Source: Lachnoclostridium sp. UBA7215 (lineage in GTDB: Bacteria; Bacillota; Clostridia; Lachnospirales; Lachnospiraceae). Taken from it: 64,000 nt of DNA. A program made the translations under genes and the position numbers. Where the stretch lies: NCBI GenBank assembly GCA_002490465.1, contig DKUB01000075.1:1-64000 (forward strand), written 5' to 3'. Below the pieces are notes generated by a model. The model worked only from the letters and a program-made list of their open reading frames with translations, did not search any database and had not been told where the DNA came from. Positions 53,632 through 62,774 of this stretch are shown here, in pieces (positions within the stretch are counted from its first letter, which is position 1; every line of letters begins with the position of its first letter).

Positions 53632-56459
53632 AAGTCACAGTAATTATTGCTGCCTATAATGCAGAAAAATACCTGGCAGAGACACTTGACAGCATTGTGA
53701 ACCAGACAATTGATAATTATGAGATACTGGTAGTCAATGATGGTTCCACGGATGGAACAATGGACATTCTGCGTGCTTATGAGAAAGAGTATGCGCACCT
53801 GAAAGTGATTGATAAGGAAAATGGAGGTCCGTCTTCAGCGCGCAACGTTGCTCTTGCTGTTGCAAACGGTGAGTATGTGTATTTTCTGGACGCCGATGAC
53901 ATTGTTGAATTGGATGCACTTCTGGCCCTGTATGACAGAGCACAGGAGCAGAATGCCGATTTGGTCATTGCGAAATATGATATTTTTAACCAATACCGTA
54001 CCTTTGTTGTGAATGACTTGAACGAGTTGGTTAAACTTGATGTCATTGAAAAATATGATGACCAGATTTTGTGGACATTTTCTCTGTGGAATAAATTATT
54101 CCGGCGTTCTGTCATCACATCATGCGGACTCGGATTCCCTCCGATTTCCTATTCGGAAGACGGTGCCTTTACAATGAATTTCGTATATCAGGCAAGCCGC
54201 ATTACAGGACTTGATAAGGTAATCCTTCATTACCGCCGTATGGCCGACCAGGAGGCTGACTCCATTACGGCTTCTATCTCGCAGGATAAAATAAGGGATT
54301 ATATTGAGGCACATCGTCTGATTATGCAGGCGGCGAAGAAAAGCATATTGACAGATTATCCTAATTATGTTTCTATTGAGCAGGCAAAGGAGCAGGACGA
54401 AGAGATACACAAATACATTCAGACCATCAGCAGAAAGGAAATACAGATTCTATTAGATCATTTTTATGGAAAATTCTGGTCTATTGAGGAGGAAACAGCG
54501 GCTCTTTTGGTTGAAGAGATTCAGGACAAGCTGCAGGAGCTTGATATGCGGGATCTTTCGCTTTTGGCGGATTCGCACCCGGAGTATTCCTTTTCTCACC
54601 TGTATGTAAAGCAGGAGGATGTTCTTTCCCATGCCTTTTTCACTTTTGCTCTCTATGGGGAAGATGGGGAAGAGGATGCCTTTTTAAATGTGCTGCAGAG
54701 CGTGACTGTCCAGAATCTCATCTCGCTGCGAATTGTTGTTCCGGAACATAAAAGACAATGCATTGAACAGGCAGGGCTGATGCAGGGGAATATTTGTTTT
54801 GCTGATGTAGATTCGGAGGATGCACTCTTTTACTACGCTCTCAGCCAGGCTTCAGAGTATATCGTGTTTGGAAACAAAAAGACAGCATATGCAAATAATG
54901 CATTTAAGTATGCCTTTAAGCGCTTAATTAAATCTCCGGCTGACTTTTTGATTGAACTTGTTTATCACAGAAATTATGGGGATATTCAGGCGGTACTGCT
55001 GAATAATATAGCCCTTAACTCCCAAAAGAATGGATATGAAGAGAGTCCGTTCCTAAGTATGGATTATATGCTGTCAAACAAGTTTTTTAAAAGTTCATTT
55101 TTGAAAACATGCGGGCTTGATACCGGGAACTCCCTGCTGCCGCAGCTGCCACATTTGTACCGCACAGGTTATTATACATTTATGAATGATGCCATTGTGT
55201 TTTACGAGGACGCAGAGAGTACCTTTGCAGATTTCGTGGGAACAAAAGAAACACTGCCTTTTATCAGGGAGTATCTCAGGGATAAAGAGGCAGATCTAAA
55301 CAGTCCGGAAATCATAGCGGATTTGGCAGAGGTGTCACAGAAGTTATTAAGTTTTCCCTCTGAAACCCTGTCTAAGATTCTGTTCCGCAAGGCAGTTTCT
55401 TTTTTGCGCCGCAAAAAGGTAAAGAAACAGGTATTATTTTTTACAATACGCAAGGATGGAGAGCTGGAGGGAAATGCTAAAGCCCTGTATCCTCATGTCA
55501 GAGGGAAAAAAATTGTACGGGCAAAGCTTTTACCTCACAGCATGATAGAAGAACTGAAAATGTATTATGCTGTTATTACCAGCAAGGTGATTGTAACGGA
55601 TGATTATAACCGGTATCTGCGCTACTTTCCACTGCGGAGGAATCAGAGAGTTATACAGCTTTGGCATGCCTGCGGGGCATTTAAAAAATTTGGCAGGAGG
55701 GGAACAAACCTGTCGGTATTTACAGACAGTGCTACCCATGCGCAGTATAATATGGTGACCGTCAGCGGAGAGTATATCCGTCCTATTTATGCCGATGCTT
55801 TTAATCTTGACCTCAATAAAGTAAAAGCACTTGGCTGTCCGAGAACGGATGATTTCTTCAACAAGCCGCTTATAGAGGAGAAAAAGCAGAAAATATATGA
55901 GGCGTATCCGGAATTGAAAGATAAAAGCATTATTATTTACGCACCTACCTTTCGGGATATCAACAATAACAGGAAGGAATTTCACCCGGAGCTGGATTTT
56001 GACAGATTGTCAGAAGAGCTTTTACCGGAACAGGTCTTTATCATATGTCCCCATCCGATTATGCAGAATGCCATTGTGGATAAGGAGTATGATAACATAC
56101 GGGTCATTCGGGACTTTTCAACCAATGATCTGATGTTTGTGTCAGATTTGCTGATTACCGATTATTCTTCCGTAATTTTTGAGTATGCTCTCCTGCAAAA
56201 ACCGATTGCCTTTTTTTGTTATGATTTATCGACATACAATAGGGGGTTTTATTTGAATTATCCGGAGGATCTGCCGGGAGATGTTTATGAGACGCAGGAT
56301 GCACTGACAAAATATCTGACGGATAAAGAAAAGCATGTACTGACACAAAAGCACAAGATTTTTGTGGAGCGTTATATGTCTGCCTGTGACGGGCATAGCT
56401 GTGAAAGGATTGCGGGATTAATTAATGATTATATGGAGGGGGATAATAATGCAAAATAG
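53628..56459 (+). CDS. bifunctional GT2 glycosyltransferase - CDP-glycerol glycerophosphotransferase
   Basis: The 943-residue protein joins two enzymes. The N-terminal GT2 domain (about 1-320) has VTVIIAAYNAEKYLAETLDS, VVNDGSTDGT, the donor-site YFLDADDIVELDA and the SYSEDGAFTMNF acceptor region. A middle region of about 300 residues lacks clear motifs. The C-terminal glycerophosphotransferase domain (about 620-935) has IQLWHACGAFKKFG, LGCPRTDDFFNK, IIYAPTFRDIN and LITDYSSVIFEYALLQ. It could build a mixed polymer of sugar and alditol phosphate. It overlaps both neighbours (4 and 11 bases). Whether the second domain uses CDP-glycerol or CDP-ribitol cannot be read. Confidence 0.9.
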   Translation: MKVTVIIAAYNAEKYLAETLDSIVNQTIDNYEILVVNDGSTDGTMDILRAYEKEYAHLKVIDKENGGPSSARNVALAVANGEYVYFLDADDIVELDALLALYDRAQEQNADLVIAKYDIFNQYRTFVVNDLNELVKLDVIEKYDDQILWTFSLWNKLFRRSVITSCGLGFPPISYSEDGAFTMNFVYQASRITGLDKVILHYRRMADQEADSITASISQDKIRDYIEAHRLIMQAAKKSILTDYPNYVSIEQAKEQDEEIHKYIQTISRKEIQILLDHFYGKFWSIEEETAALLVEEIQDKLQELDMRDLSLLADSHPEYSFSHLYVKQEDVLSHAFFTFALYGEDGEEDAFLNVLQSVTVQNLISLRIVVPEHKRQCIEQAGLMQGNICFADVDSEDALFYYALSQASEYIVFGNKKTAYANNAFKYAFKRLIKSPADFLIELVYHRNYGDIQAVLLNNIALNSQKNGYEESPFLSMDYMLSNKFFKSSFLKTCGLDTGNSLLPQLPHLYRTGYYTFMNDAIVFYEDAESTFADFVGTKETLPFIREYLRDKEADLNSPEIIADLAEVSQKLLSFPSETLSKILFRKAVSFLRRKKVKKQVLFFTIRKDGELEGNAKALYPHVRGKKIVRAKLLPHSMIEELKMYYAVITSKVIVTDDYNRYLRYFPLRRNQRVIQLWHACGAFKKFGRRGTNLSVFTDSATHAQYNMVTVSGEYIRPIYADAFNLDLNKVKALGCPRTDDFFNKPLIEEKKQKIYEAYPELKDKSIIIYAPTFRDINNNRKEFHPELDFDRLSEELLPEQVFIICPHPIMQNAIVDKEYDNIRVIRDFSTNDLMFVSDLLITDYSSVIFEYALLQKPIAFFCYDLSTYNRGFYLNYPEDLPGDVYETQDALTKYLTDKEKHVLTQKHKIFVERYMSACDGHSCERIAGLINDYMEGDNNAK

Positions 56460-57483
56460 CTCGATAACGATGCTGAGCAGCCGCGGAAGGGGAATTAGTG
56501 CGGATTTGTCCCATATGAGGACACACCTGGTCAGTGAAAATAACGTGGAACACGTCACATTCCGCTCATTTTCAAAAAATGAGCGGACGGATAATGACGT
56601 TATAAACCAAGGTGCAGCGAAGATGCGGCGTCAGTTTTGTGAAGAGGCGGAACATGTCATATGTATCGATGCTTCTTTTAGCGGGAGAATATATGATCCG
56701 GCGGGAATCCGTCTTTTATTGGCATCACCATATGATTATCAATTTAAAAACACTCTGCTTGCACAGAAGAAACCGCGGCGCATCAGCACATTAAAAAAGT
56801 TTTCCCATATTATTGCCGGCTCGCCTTTTACGGAGAGACTGCTGAAACATTCCTATCGATTAGAGGAAACAGAAATTGTTTCTCAGGTGGCCCTGCCCCT
56901 GGCGTGGGAGGTCTGTCAGGAGGAGAGGCGCAGAGCAGAAAAAGAAAAGATTGCCTGGTATTATCCGGAGATTTTACACAAGAAGATAATGGTAATACTT
57001 ACGGTTGGGGCAGAGACAAAAAAGGATATGCCGTTTTTTGGGGCGTTTCCAGTCAGGGAGTTCATGGATAAACTGGGAGAGGACTGGTTTGTTTTTACAA
57101 ACAGTACGACAATGATGGAAAATGCATATACCCTGCCGGCGCGCTACCGGGCAAATTTCAGCTATATCAATCATTTGATGCAGGTAGCTGACCTTCTTTA
57201 TACAGCGGATGTCCTGCTGACGAACAACGGCCGTATGGCAGCGTCTTTTGCCGGCTGCCGGAAACCGACATATTGCCTGTTGTGTAATAATTCTTCCTAT
57301 GAGCAGTATATGAAGGCGCATTATCGGGAATTATGTATTGAAAATGCAGATGAGATGCTTAGTTGCCCATGGGACCAAAAGACAGATGCACTGCAAAGGT
57401 TTTGTGATGATTTTTACTATTTGCAGGCACAAAATCCATATAAAAAAACAGCAGAGCTTTTGAGATTGAAGCCAACTAGTTGA
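56449..57483 (+). CDS. unrecognised GT-B-like protein of the polymer locus
   Basis: The 344-residue soluble protein has no signal peptide or membrane helix. Segments such as KFSHIIAGSPFTERLLK, YPEILHKKIMVILTVGAETKKD and YTADVLLTNNGRMAASFAGCRKPTYCLLC suggest a two-domain Rossmann-type glycosyltransferase or glycerophosphotransferase relative, but the diagnostic DYSS motif is replaced by a TNNGRMAASFAG segment. It begins 11 bases before the end of the fusion gene, behind GGAGGGG, and must be co-translated with it. I cannot assign a family; a partner or modifying transferase of the same polymer is the likeliest role. Confidence 0.65.
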   Translation: MQNSSITMLSSRGRGISADLSHMRTHLVSENNVEHVTFRSFSKNERTDNDVINQGAAKMRRQFCEEAEHVICIDASFSGRIYDPAGIRLLLASPYDYQFKNTLLAQKKPRRISTLKKFSHIIAGSPFTERLLKHSYRLEETEIVSQVALPLAWEVCQEERRRAEKEKIAWYYPEILHKKIMVILTVGAETKKDMPFFGAFPVREFMDKLGEDWFVFTNSTTMMENAYTLPARYRANFSYINHLMQVADLLYTADVLLTNNGRMAASFAGCRKPTYCLLCNNSSYEQYMKAHYRELCIENADEMLSCPWDQKTDALQRFCDDFYYLQAQNPYKKTAELLRLKPTS

Positions 57484-57508
57484 AATATGTACAATAATGT
57501 GATATGAT
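57480..57508 (+). promoter_or_regulatory. internal promoter before the CDP-ribitol genes
   Basis: TTGAAA (57480-57485), 17 bases and TATGAT (57503-57508) form a plausible sigma-A promoter that overlaps the stop codon of the preceding gene and lies 70 bases upstream of the cytidylyltransferase start. Confidence 0.55.
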
Positions 57509-57577
57509 AATACGGTGTGAAAACGTGCTCTGCCTTACATCAGAGCTGGAAATGAGTTTGTATCAGAGGTGGAAAAT

Positions 57578-58291
57578 ATGGTATTTGGAGTGATTTTAGC
57601 GGGAGGGATTGGCAGCCGCATGGGTAATGTGGAAAAGCCGAAGCAGTATATGAATATTGCAGATAAGCCAATCATTATCCATACGCTTGAGAAATTTTTT
57701 ATTAATGATAAATTGGAAAAACTTTATGTTCTCTGCCCCAAACAGTGGATACACCACACAAAAGATCTGGTAAGAAAATATATTGGTAATACGGACCGGA
57801 TAGAGGTAATTCAGGGCGGGGAGACAAGAAATGAAACAATTATGAATGCGGTGGGCCGGATTGAACAGGAATATGAGGTAGATGATGAGACGATTATGGT
57901 GACTCATGACTCCGTAAGACCATTTGTCACTCACCGTATTATAGAGGAAAATATTCTTTATGCGCAAAAATACGGCGCGTGTGATACGGCAGTTCCGGCA
58001 ACCGATACGATTGTACAGAGTGATGATAACAAAATTATTTCATCTGTGCCGGATAGAAGTAAGATGTATCAGGGGCAGACACCGCAGACCTTTGGTCTGA
58101 AAAAGTGGAAGGAATTATATCTGTCACTGTCAGAGGAGGAGAAGGAGATTCTGACAGATGCAGCAAAAATATTTGTATTGAAGGGTGAAAAGGTATATTT
58201 GGTAGAAGGAGAGGTATCCAATATCAAAATTACTTATCCGTATGATTTGAGGGTGGCGGAAACTCTGATACGGGAGAATGCAAAGGAGTAG
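57578..58291 (+). CDS. tarI: ribitol-5-phosphate cytidylyltransferase (TarI-like; IspD family)
   Basis: The 237-residue enzyme belongs to the IspD/TarI group, making CDP-ribitol or CDP-methylerythritol. It has the CTP loop FGVILAGGIGSRMGNVEKPKQ, the GGETRNETIMNA segment, HDSVRPFVTHRII and TPQTFGLKKWKELY. It is called TarI rather than IspD because a TarJ-like reductase gene follows after 6 bases inside a teichoic-acid locus. The ATG was chosen after AGAGGTGG; a GTG three codons earlier is possible. Confidence 0.88.
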   Translation: MVFGVILAGGIGSRMGNVEKPKQYMNIADKPIIIHTLEKFFINDKLEKLYVLCPKQWIHHTKDLVRKYIGNTDRIEVIQGGETRNETIMNAVGRIEQEYEVDDETIMVTHDSVRPFVTHRIIEENILYAQKYGACDTAVPATDTIVQSDDNKIISSVPDRSKMYQGQTPQTFGLKKWKELYLSLSEEEKEILTDAAKIFVLKGEKVYLVEGEVSNIKITYPYDLRVAETLIRENAKE

Positions 58292-58297
58292 AAGGAT

Positions 58298-59323
58298 ATG
58301 CTGAACACGGTATACCGGCTGGTTGCGCCAAGGCGTTTTGAGATGGCGTACCAGAATATTGGCTTGAATGGAGAGGACATTTTAGTTCGTCCGACCCATC
58401 TTTCCATTTGCAATGCAGACCAGCGTTATTATCAGGGACTGCGCGACGAACAGGTGCTTCATGAAAAACTGCCGATGGCATTAATTCATGAGGCCATTGG
58501 TGATGTTGTATGGGATAGTTCCGGAAAATATAAACCGGGGGATTGTGTAGTAATGATTCCAAATACCCCGGTAGAAGAGGATGACTATGTGGCGGAAAAC
58601 TATCTGCGCTCCAGCCGTTTCCGTGCCAGCGGGTATGATGGATTTATGCAGGAGTATGTTAAAATAAGCCCGGACCGGCTTGTGGCGCTGCCGCCGGAGA
58701 TGGACAAGTTGGTGGCAGCCTTTACAGAAATTGTCAGTGTCAGTGTTCATGCGCTGTCCAGGTTTGACCGGACAGCTCATGGGAGAAGGCGGACAGTTGG
58801 TATATGGGGAGACGGAAATTTGGGGTATATTACTGCCATCCTCTTTAAAACAATGTTTCCGGAGACAGGGCTTTATATTTTTGGTATGAACCGGGACAAG
58901 CTGTCAGATTTTACTTTTGCAGACGGTATTTTTACCGTTGGGCATATCCCGAAAGGGATAACGATAGACCATGCGTTTGAATGTGTGGGAGGCGCCGGTT
59001 CCGGTAAGGCGATTAATCAAATTATTGAATATATAGAACCGGAGGGTACGATAGCCATTCTTGGTGTGTCAGAGTTTCCAGTGGCCATTAATACCAGGAT
59101 GATTCTGGAAAAAGGGCTGCGCCTGATTGGAAGCAGCCGCAGTGGAAGAAAAGATTTTGAAAAAACAGTAGGGCTTTACCGCGAGCATCCGGAAGTGTTA
59201 AATTATTTGTCCAATATCGTAGGTGCTGTTGTGCCTGTGCATGGGATTTCGGACATGAAGAGGGCATTTGAGATGGACATACAGAAATCATTTGGCAAAA
59301 CGATTATGATGTGGGAAAAATAA
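58298..59323 (+). CDS. tarJ: ribulose-5-phosphate reductase (TarJ-like alcohol dehydrogenase)
   Basis: The 341-residue enzyme is a medium-chain dehydrogenase that, in TarJ, reduces ribulose 5-phosphate to ribitol 5-phosphate with NADPH for the TarI enzyme. It retains the zinc-site-like SICNADQRYYQGLR, the conserved HEAIGDVVWDSSGKYKPGDCVVMIPN, the cofactor-binding VGIWGDGNLGYITA and the substrate-proximal FECVGGAGSGKAINQ. The length and gene pairing match TarJ. AGGAG lies before the ATG. Confidence 0.88.
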   Translation: MLNTVYRLVAPRRFEMAYQNIGLNGEDILVRPTHLSICNADQRYYQGLRDEQVLHEKLPMALIHEAIGDVVWDSSGKYKPGDCVVMIPNTPVEEDDYVAENYLRSSRFRASGYDGFMQEYVKISPDRLVALPPEMDKLVAAFTEIVSVSVHALSRFDRTAHGRRRTVGIWGDGNLGYITAILFKTMFPETGLYIFGMNRDKLSDFTFADGIFTVGHIPKGITIDHAFECVGGAGSGKAINQIIEYIEPEGTIAILGVSEFPVAINTRMILEKGLRLIGSSRSGRKDFEKTVGLYREHPEVLNYLSNIVGAVVPVHGISDMKRAFEMDIQKSFGKTIMMWEK

Positions 59324-59338
59324 AGCGAGGAAACGATT

Positions 59339-60730
59339 ATGATATGGATTATTATGCCGGTTTATAATACCGAGGCATATCTGGGAGAGGCGATTGAGAG
59401 TGTAATCCGCCAGGATATCTCCTTTAAAGAAAATATCATATTGCATTTAATTGACGATGCCAGCACGGATGGCTCCCTGTCAATCTGCAACCGGTATCAG
59501 GAAGAGTACCCGGCAAATATCCGGGTAACGCATTTTGAATCCAACCGGGGTGTTTCGTATGCCAGAAATTATGCAGTGGAGAAATGTCTGGAAGAGCAGC
59601 AGAGGGATTCCGATATTATTGTGGGTTTTCTGGATTCCGATGACCGGATTAGTGAATCCTTTGTTTCTAAGGTCAAGGGTTTCATGGAGAGCTATCCAAA
59701 GATTAATATTGCCGCTACAGAGATACATTATTTTGGTTCTCTCAATGAACCCTACAGACTGAATACCCGTTTTTCAGACCGCGAAATTGTAGATATCCGG
59801 TCAGACTATACGTATCCGCAATACTATATTGGCGGAGTGTTTTTACGGGGGAGAGCCCTTAGAAAACTCCGTTTTGATTTGGATATGGATTTTTGGGAGG
59901 ATGCGATGGCAATTAACCGGGTGATCCTGCTGGAAGGTAAATACGGTCTTGTGAGGGATGCCCGCTATTATTACCGCAAAAGGGCGGACGAGACTTCTCT
60001 GGCCGATAAGGCATGGAAAGATAAGAAACTTTACCGCAGAATACTGAACAATGGCTATATGCGCCTGATGCAATACAGTATAAGGCATAAGCTCCGTGTA
60101 GTACCTTATATCCAATTTGTTGTGGCATACCATTTGCGGAAATTTCTGAATCCGGTCAGAAGTAATGAACTGAGTGAAAAATTATCGGCAGACAGCCTGG
60201 AAGAATTTCGTGCAGAGCTCCGCCATATACTTCGTTATATTAAGCCGGAAATAATTACCCATATTCCGACGCCTCTTCCGATGATTGAGGCGATGCTGTC
60301 GATCAAGGCGGGAAAAAGGGTTCGCATACCGAGGACATATACAGAGGATGACTGTCTCTTTTTGCATCGGGGGTTTGAGATTACACGTATGTCAGAGCGT
60401 CAGGTGCGCCTGTTTTATATTGTTAAGAAGAACGAAGATTATCTCGGGATGTGGCGGGGGCGGTTCAGCAGTCCTGCCTATGCAATGAAAAAAGAGGATT
60501 ATATTTTTGCTGAACACAATGGTAAGCGCATTAAGTCTATTCATTATCCATGCCATAAGCGCATTTATATATTGGGGGATTTAATTCGGAATTATAAATA
60601 TGCAGGTTTTGTAATTGACATACCAAGGGAGTGGGACCGTGCAAGATTCGGAATTCATATGGAGGGACATGATATTTTGATGAATGAGATTGTCTTTGCC
60701 GAGGTGAAGGATGAAGTGAGGGAAGAGTAG
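59339..60730 (+). CDS. GT2 family glycosyltransferase
   Basis: The 463-residue protein has an N-terminal GT-A domain (IWIIMPVYNTEAYLGEAIES, LIDDASTDGS, VGFLDSDDRISESF and the WEDAMAINRVI acceptor region at about 185) and a C-terminal extension of about 200 residues of unknown function. It should add a sugar to the growing lipid-linked unit; donor and acceptor are unknown. No membrane helix is seen. GCGAGG precedes the ATG. Confidence 0.88.
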   Translation: MIWIIMPVYNTEAYLGEAIESVIRQDISFKENIILHLIDDASTDGSLSICNRYQEEYPANIRVTHFESNRGVSYARNYAVEKCLEEQQRDSDIIVGFLDSDDRISESFVSKVKGFMESYPKINIAATEIHYFGSLNEPYRLNTRFSDREIVDIRSDYTYPQYYIGGVFLRGRALRKLRFDLDMDFWEDAMAINRVILLEGKYGLVRDARYYYRKRADETSLADKAWKDKKLYRRILNNGYMRLMQYSIRHKLRVVPYIQFVVAYHLRKFLNPVRSNELSEKLSADSLEEFRAELRHILRYIKPEIITHIPTPLPMIEAMLSIKAGKRVRIPRTYTEDDCLFLHRGFEITRMSERQVRLFYIVKKNEDYLGMWRGRFSSPAYAMKKEDYIFAEHNGKRIKSIHYPCHKRIYILGDLIRNYKYAGFVIDIPREWDRARFGIHMEGHDILMNEIVFAEVKDEVREE

Positions 60731-60757
60731 TGTCTCCACGGTGATAAAGGAGAGATA

Positions 60758-61732
60758 ATGATGGATAAGGCAAAAATACTATATATGGTAGTACCCTGTT
60801 ACAATGAAGAGGCAGTATTGGATGAGACGACAAAACAGCTGGCAGCGAAGCTGCACACATTGATGGAACAGGGTAAAATCAGTGCAAAGAGCCGGATATT
60901 GTATGTGAATGATGGTTCCAAGGACCAGACATGGCCGATTATTGTGAGGCTTCATGAAGAGTACGATATTGTCAGCGGTGTAAACCTGTCAAGAAACAGA
61001 GGGCATCAAAATGCTGTGCTGGCGGGACTGATGTATGCCAAGGAGCACTGTGATGCTGCTATTTCCATGGATGCGGACTTACAGGATGATATCGATGCTA
61101 TTGATGAGATGGTAGAAAAATTTAATGAAGGAATCGAAGTTGTGTACGGTGTCCGCAGTGACCGAAGGAAGGATTCGTTTTTTAAGAAGTTTACGGCAGA
61201 GGGATTTTATAAGATGATGCAGTGGATGGGCGTGGATATTGTTTTTAACCATGCCGATTTCCGTCTGATGAGCCGTCGGGTTCTGCAGCAGCTTGAGAAT
61301 TATAAAGAAGTGAATTTGTTTTTGCGTGGAATTCTTCCGCTGATTGGCTATCCGTCTGACAATGTGTATTATGAGAGAAAGGAGCGTTTTGCCGGGGAGA
61401 GTAAATATCCGCTAAAGAAAATGCTGTCCTTTGCTTTTGACGGAATAACGTCTTTTAGTGTGAAACCAATCCGGTTTATCTTATCGCTTGGAATGGTTAT
61501 TTTTCTGGTCAGTATTGGAATTTTAATTTATTCCCTCGTGCGGTATTTTATGGGTGCCACAGTTCTCGGGTGGAGCAGTCTTATGGTGTCAGTCTGGGCG
61601 CTTGGAGGATTGCAGCTGCTTGCTATCGGTATTATTGGTGAATATATTGGAAAAGTATATCTTGAGACCAAGGGAAGGCCGAGATTTGCCCTGCAGGACA
61701 TATTGGATGATATAGAGGAAGGGAAAGAATAA
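60758..61732 (+). CDS. DPM1/GtrB-like GT2 glycosyltransferase with two C-terminal membrane helices
   Basis: The 324-residue enzyme resembles GtrB/YkcC proteins that attach a sugar to undecaprenyl phosphate. It has VVPCYNEEAVLDETTKQL, VNDGSKDQTW, SMDADLQDDIDAIDEM, the RRKDSFFKKFTAEGFYKMM segment and two helices at about 233-255 and 268-300. Such a lipid-linked sugar is used outside the cell by GT-C enzymes to decorate the polymer. The GtrA-containing gene at 62775-63902 may supply the partner flippase. Confidence 0.92.
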   Translation: MMDKAKILYMVVPCYNEEAVLDETTKQLAAKLHTLMEQGKISAKSRILYVNDGSKDQTWPIIVRLHEEYDIVSGVNLSRNRGHQNAVLAGLMYAKEHCDAAISMDADLQDDIDAIDEMVEKFNEGIEVVYGVRSDRRKDSFFKKFTAEGFYKMMQWMGVDIVFNHADFRLMSRRVLQQLENYKEVNLFLRGILPLIGYPSDNVYYERKERFAGESKYPLKKMLSFAFDGITSFSVKPIRFILSLGMVIFLVSIGILIYSLVRYFMGATVLGWSSLMVSVWALGGLQLLAIGIIGEYIGKVYLETKGRPRFALQDILDDIEEGKE

Positions 61733-61736
61733 GAAT

Positions 61737-62738
61737 ATGCCAAAACATCAGGAACGGGTGGCCTTGTGGGACAATTTAAAATTTATTCTTATTCTTTTTG
61801 TTGTAATTGGCCACTTTGTTGATATATACATTGAAGCACCGACGTTTCAGAGTATTTTTATGTTTATCTATGCGGTACATATGCCGCTGTTTATTCTGAT
61901 AGCAGGCTTTTTTCACAGAGATGATAAAGTGGCCGCTAAAGTAGCCATTTATTTGGTCTGTGGTTTTTTGTTAAAAATATTTTTACATGTGACAAATCTG
62001 GTGTTGGGATGGGAAATTGATTTTTATCTGTTTACAACGAATGATATCAGCTGGTTTATGTTTGCGATGGCGGCATATATTTTATTTACCTATCTTGTCA
62101 GAGAATTGAATAAGAAATTGATTTTGCTCATTGTATTTATGGTTGCCTGTTTTGCCAGTTATGATAATACAATGAGTGACTTTTTGTCTTGGGGCAGAAT
62201 TGTTACCTTTTTCCCGTTTTATCTGCTGGGAAGTATTTTAAATCCCAATTTCTTTCTCAGAGTAAAGAGACATCGATGGAGTTATCCTGCCGGTATTGTA
62301 ATTATTGCGCTCTGGGGGGGATGTTGTTATTATTTTCTGGAGCATATTTATAAGTACCGGATGATGTTTACCGGGCATGTACCGTTTTCCGGACTGCCTT
62401 TTGAGGGGGCAGGAGTATTGACACGGTTATTTGCCATGCTTCTCTCCGCTGTTTTGTGCATTGGCTGGATTCTGCTTGTCCCATCGGGGAAAATTCCTTT
62501 AGTTAGTACGTGGGGGCAGCGGACTATGCAGGTTTACTTTTGGCACTTTCCGATCTTAAAGGTTCTTCTCTTTTATCACTTCCCGGATATATGTCAGTAT
62601 GCTGTACTGGGAAAGGTGTGGTATCTCCTGGCGGCGCTGCTGCTCACCTGTCTGTTGTCAACGCCGGTTTTTGGCTTCCCGACAACCCATATCCAGACAT
62701 ATATGATGCGGAGAAGGCGTCTGAGGCAGAAAGATTAA
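61737..62738 (+). CDS. acyltransferase family membrane protein (acetylase-like)
   Basis: The 333-residue protein has ten predicted transmembrane helices and the acyltransferase-3 opening RVALWDNLKFILILFVVIGHFVD (conserved His), MPLFILIAGFF and the later WGQRTMQVYFWHFPILKVL. It resembles the fucose 4-O-acetylase group and probably O-acetylates the surface polymer. It begins 4 bases after the preceding stop codon and is the last gene of the plus-strand operon. The C-terminus is basic (MRRRRLRQKD). Confidence 0.88.
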   Translation: MPKHQERVALWDNLKFILILFVVIGHFVDIYIEAPTFQSIFMFIYAVHMPLFILIAGFFHRDDKVAAKVAIYLVCGFLLKIFLHVTNLVLGWEIDFYLFTTNDISWFMFAMAAYILFTYLVRELNKKLILLIVFMVACFASYDNTMSDFLSWGRIVTFFPFYLLGSILNPNFFLRVKRHRWSYPAGIVIIALWGGCCYYFLEHIYKYRMMFTGHVPFSGLPFEGAGVLTRLFAMLLSAVLCIGWILLVPSGKIPLVSTWGQRTMQVYFWHFPILKVLLFYHFPDICQYAVLGKVWYLLAALLLTCLLSTPVFGFPTTHIQTYMMRRRRLRQKD

Positions 62739-62774
62739 ATGCTGATTTACTATATTAATTATCTTGATTTGTTT

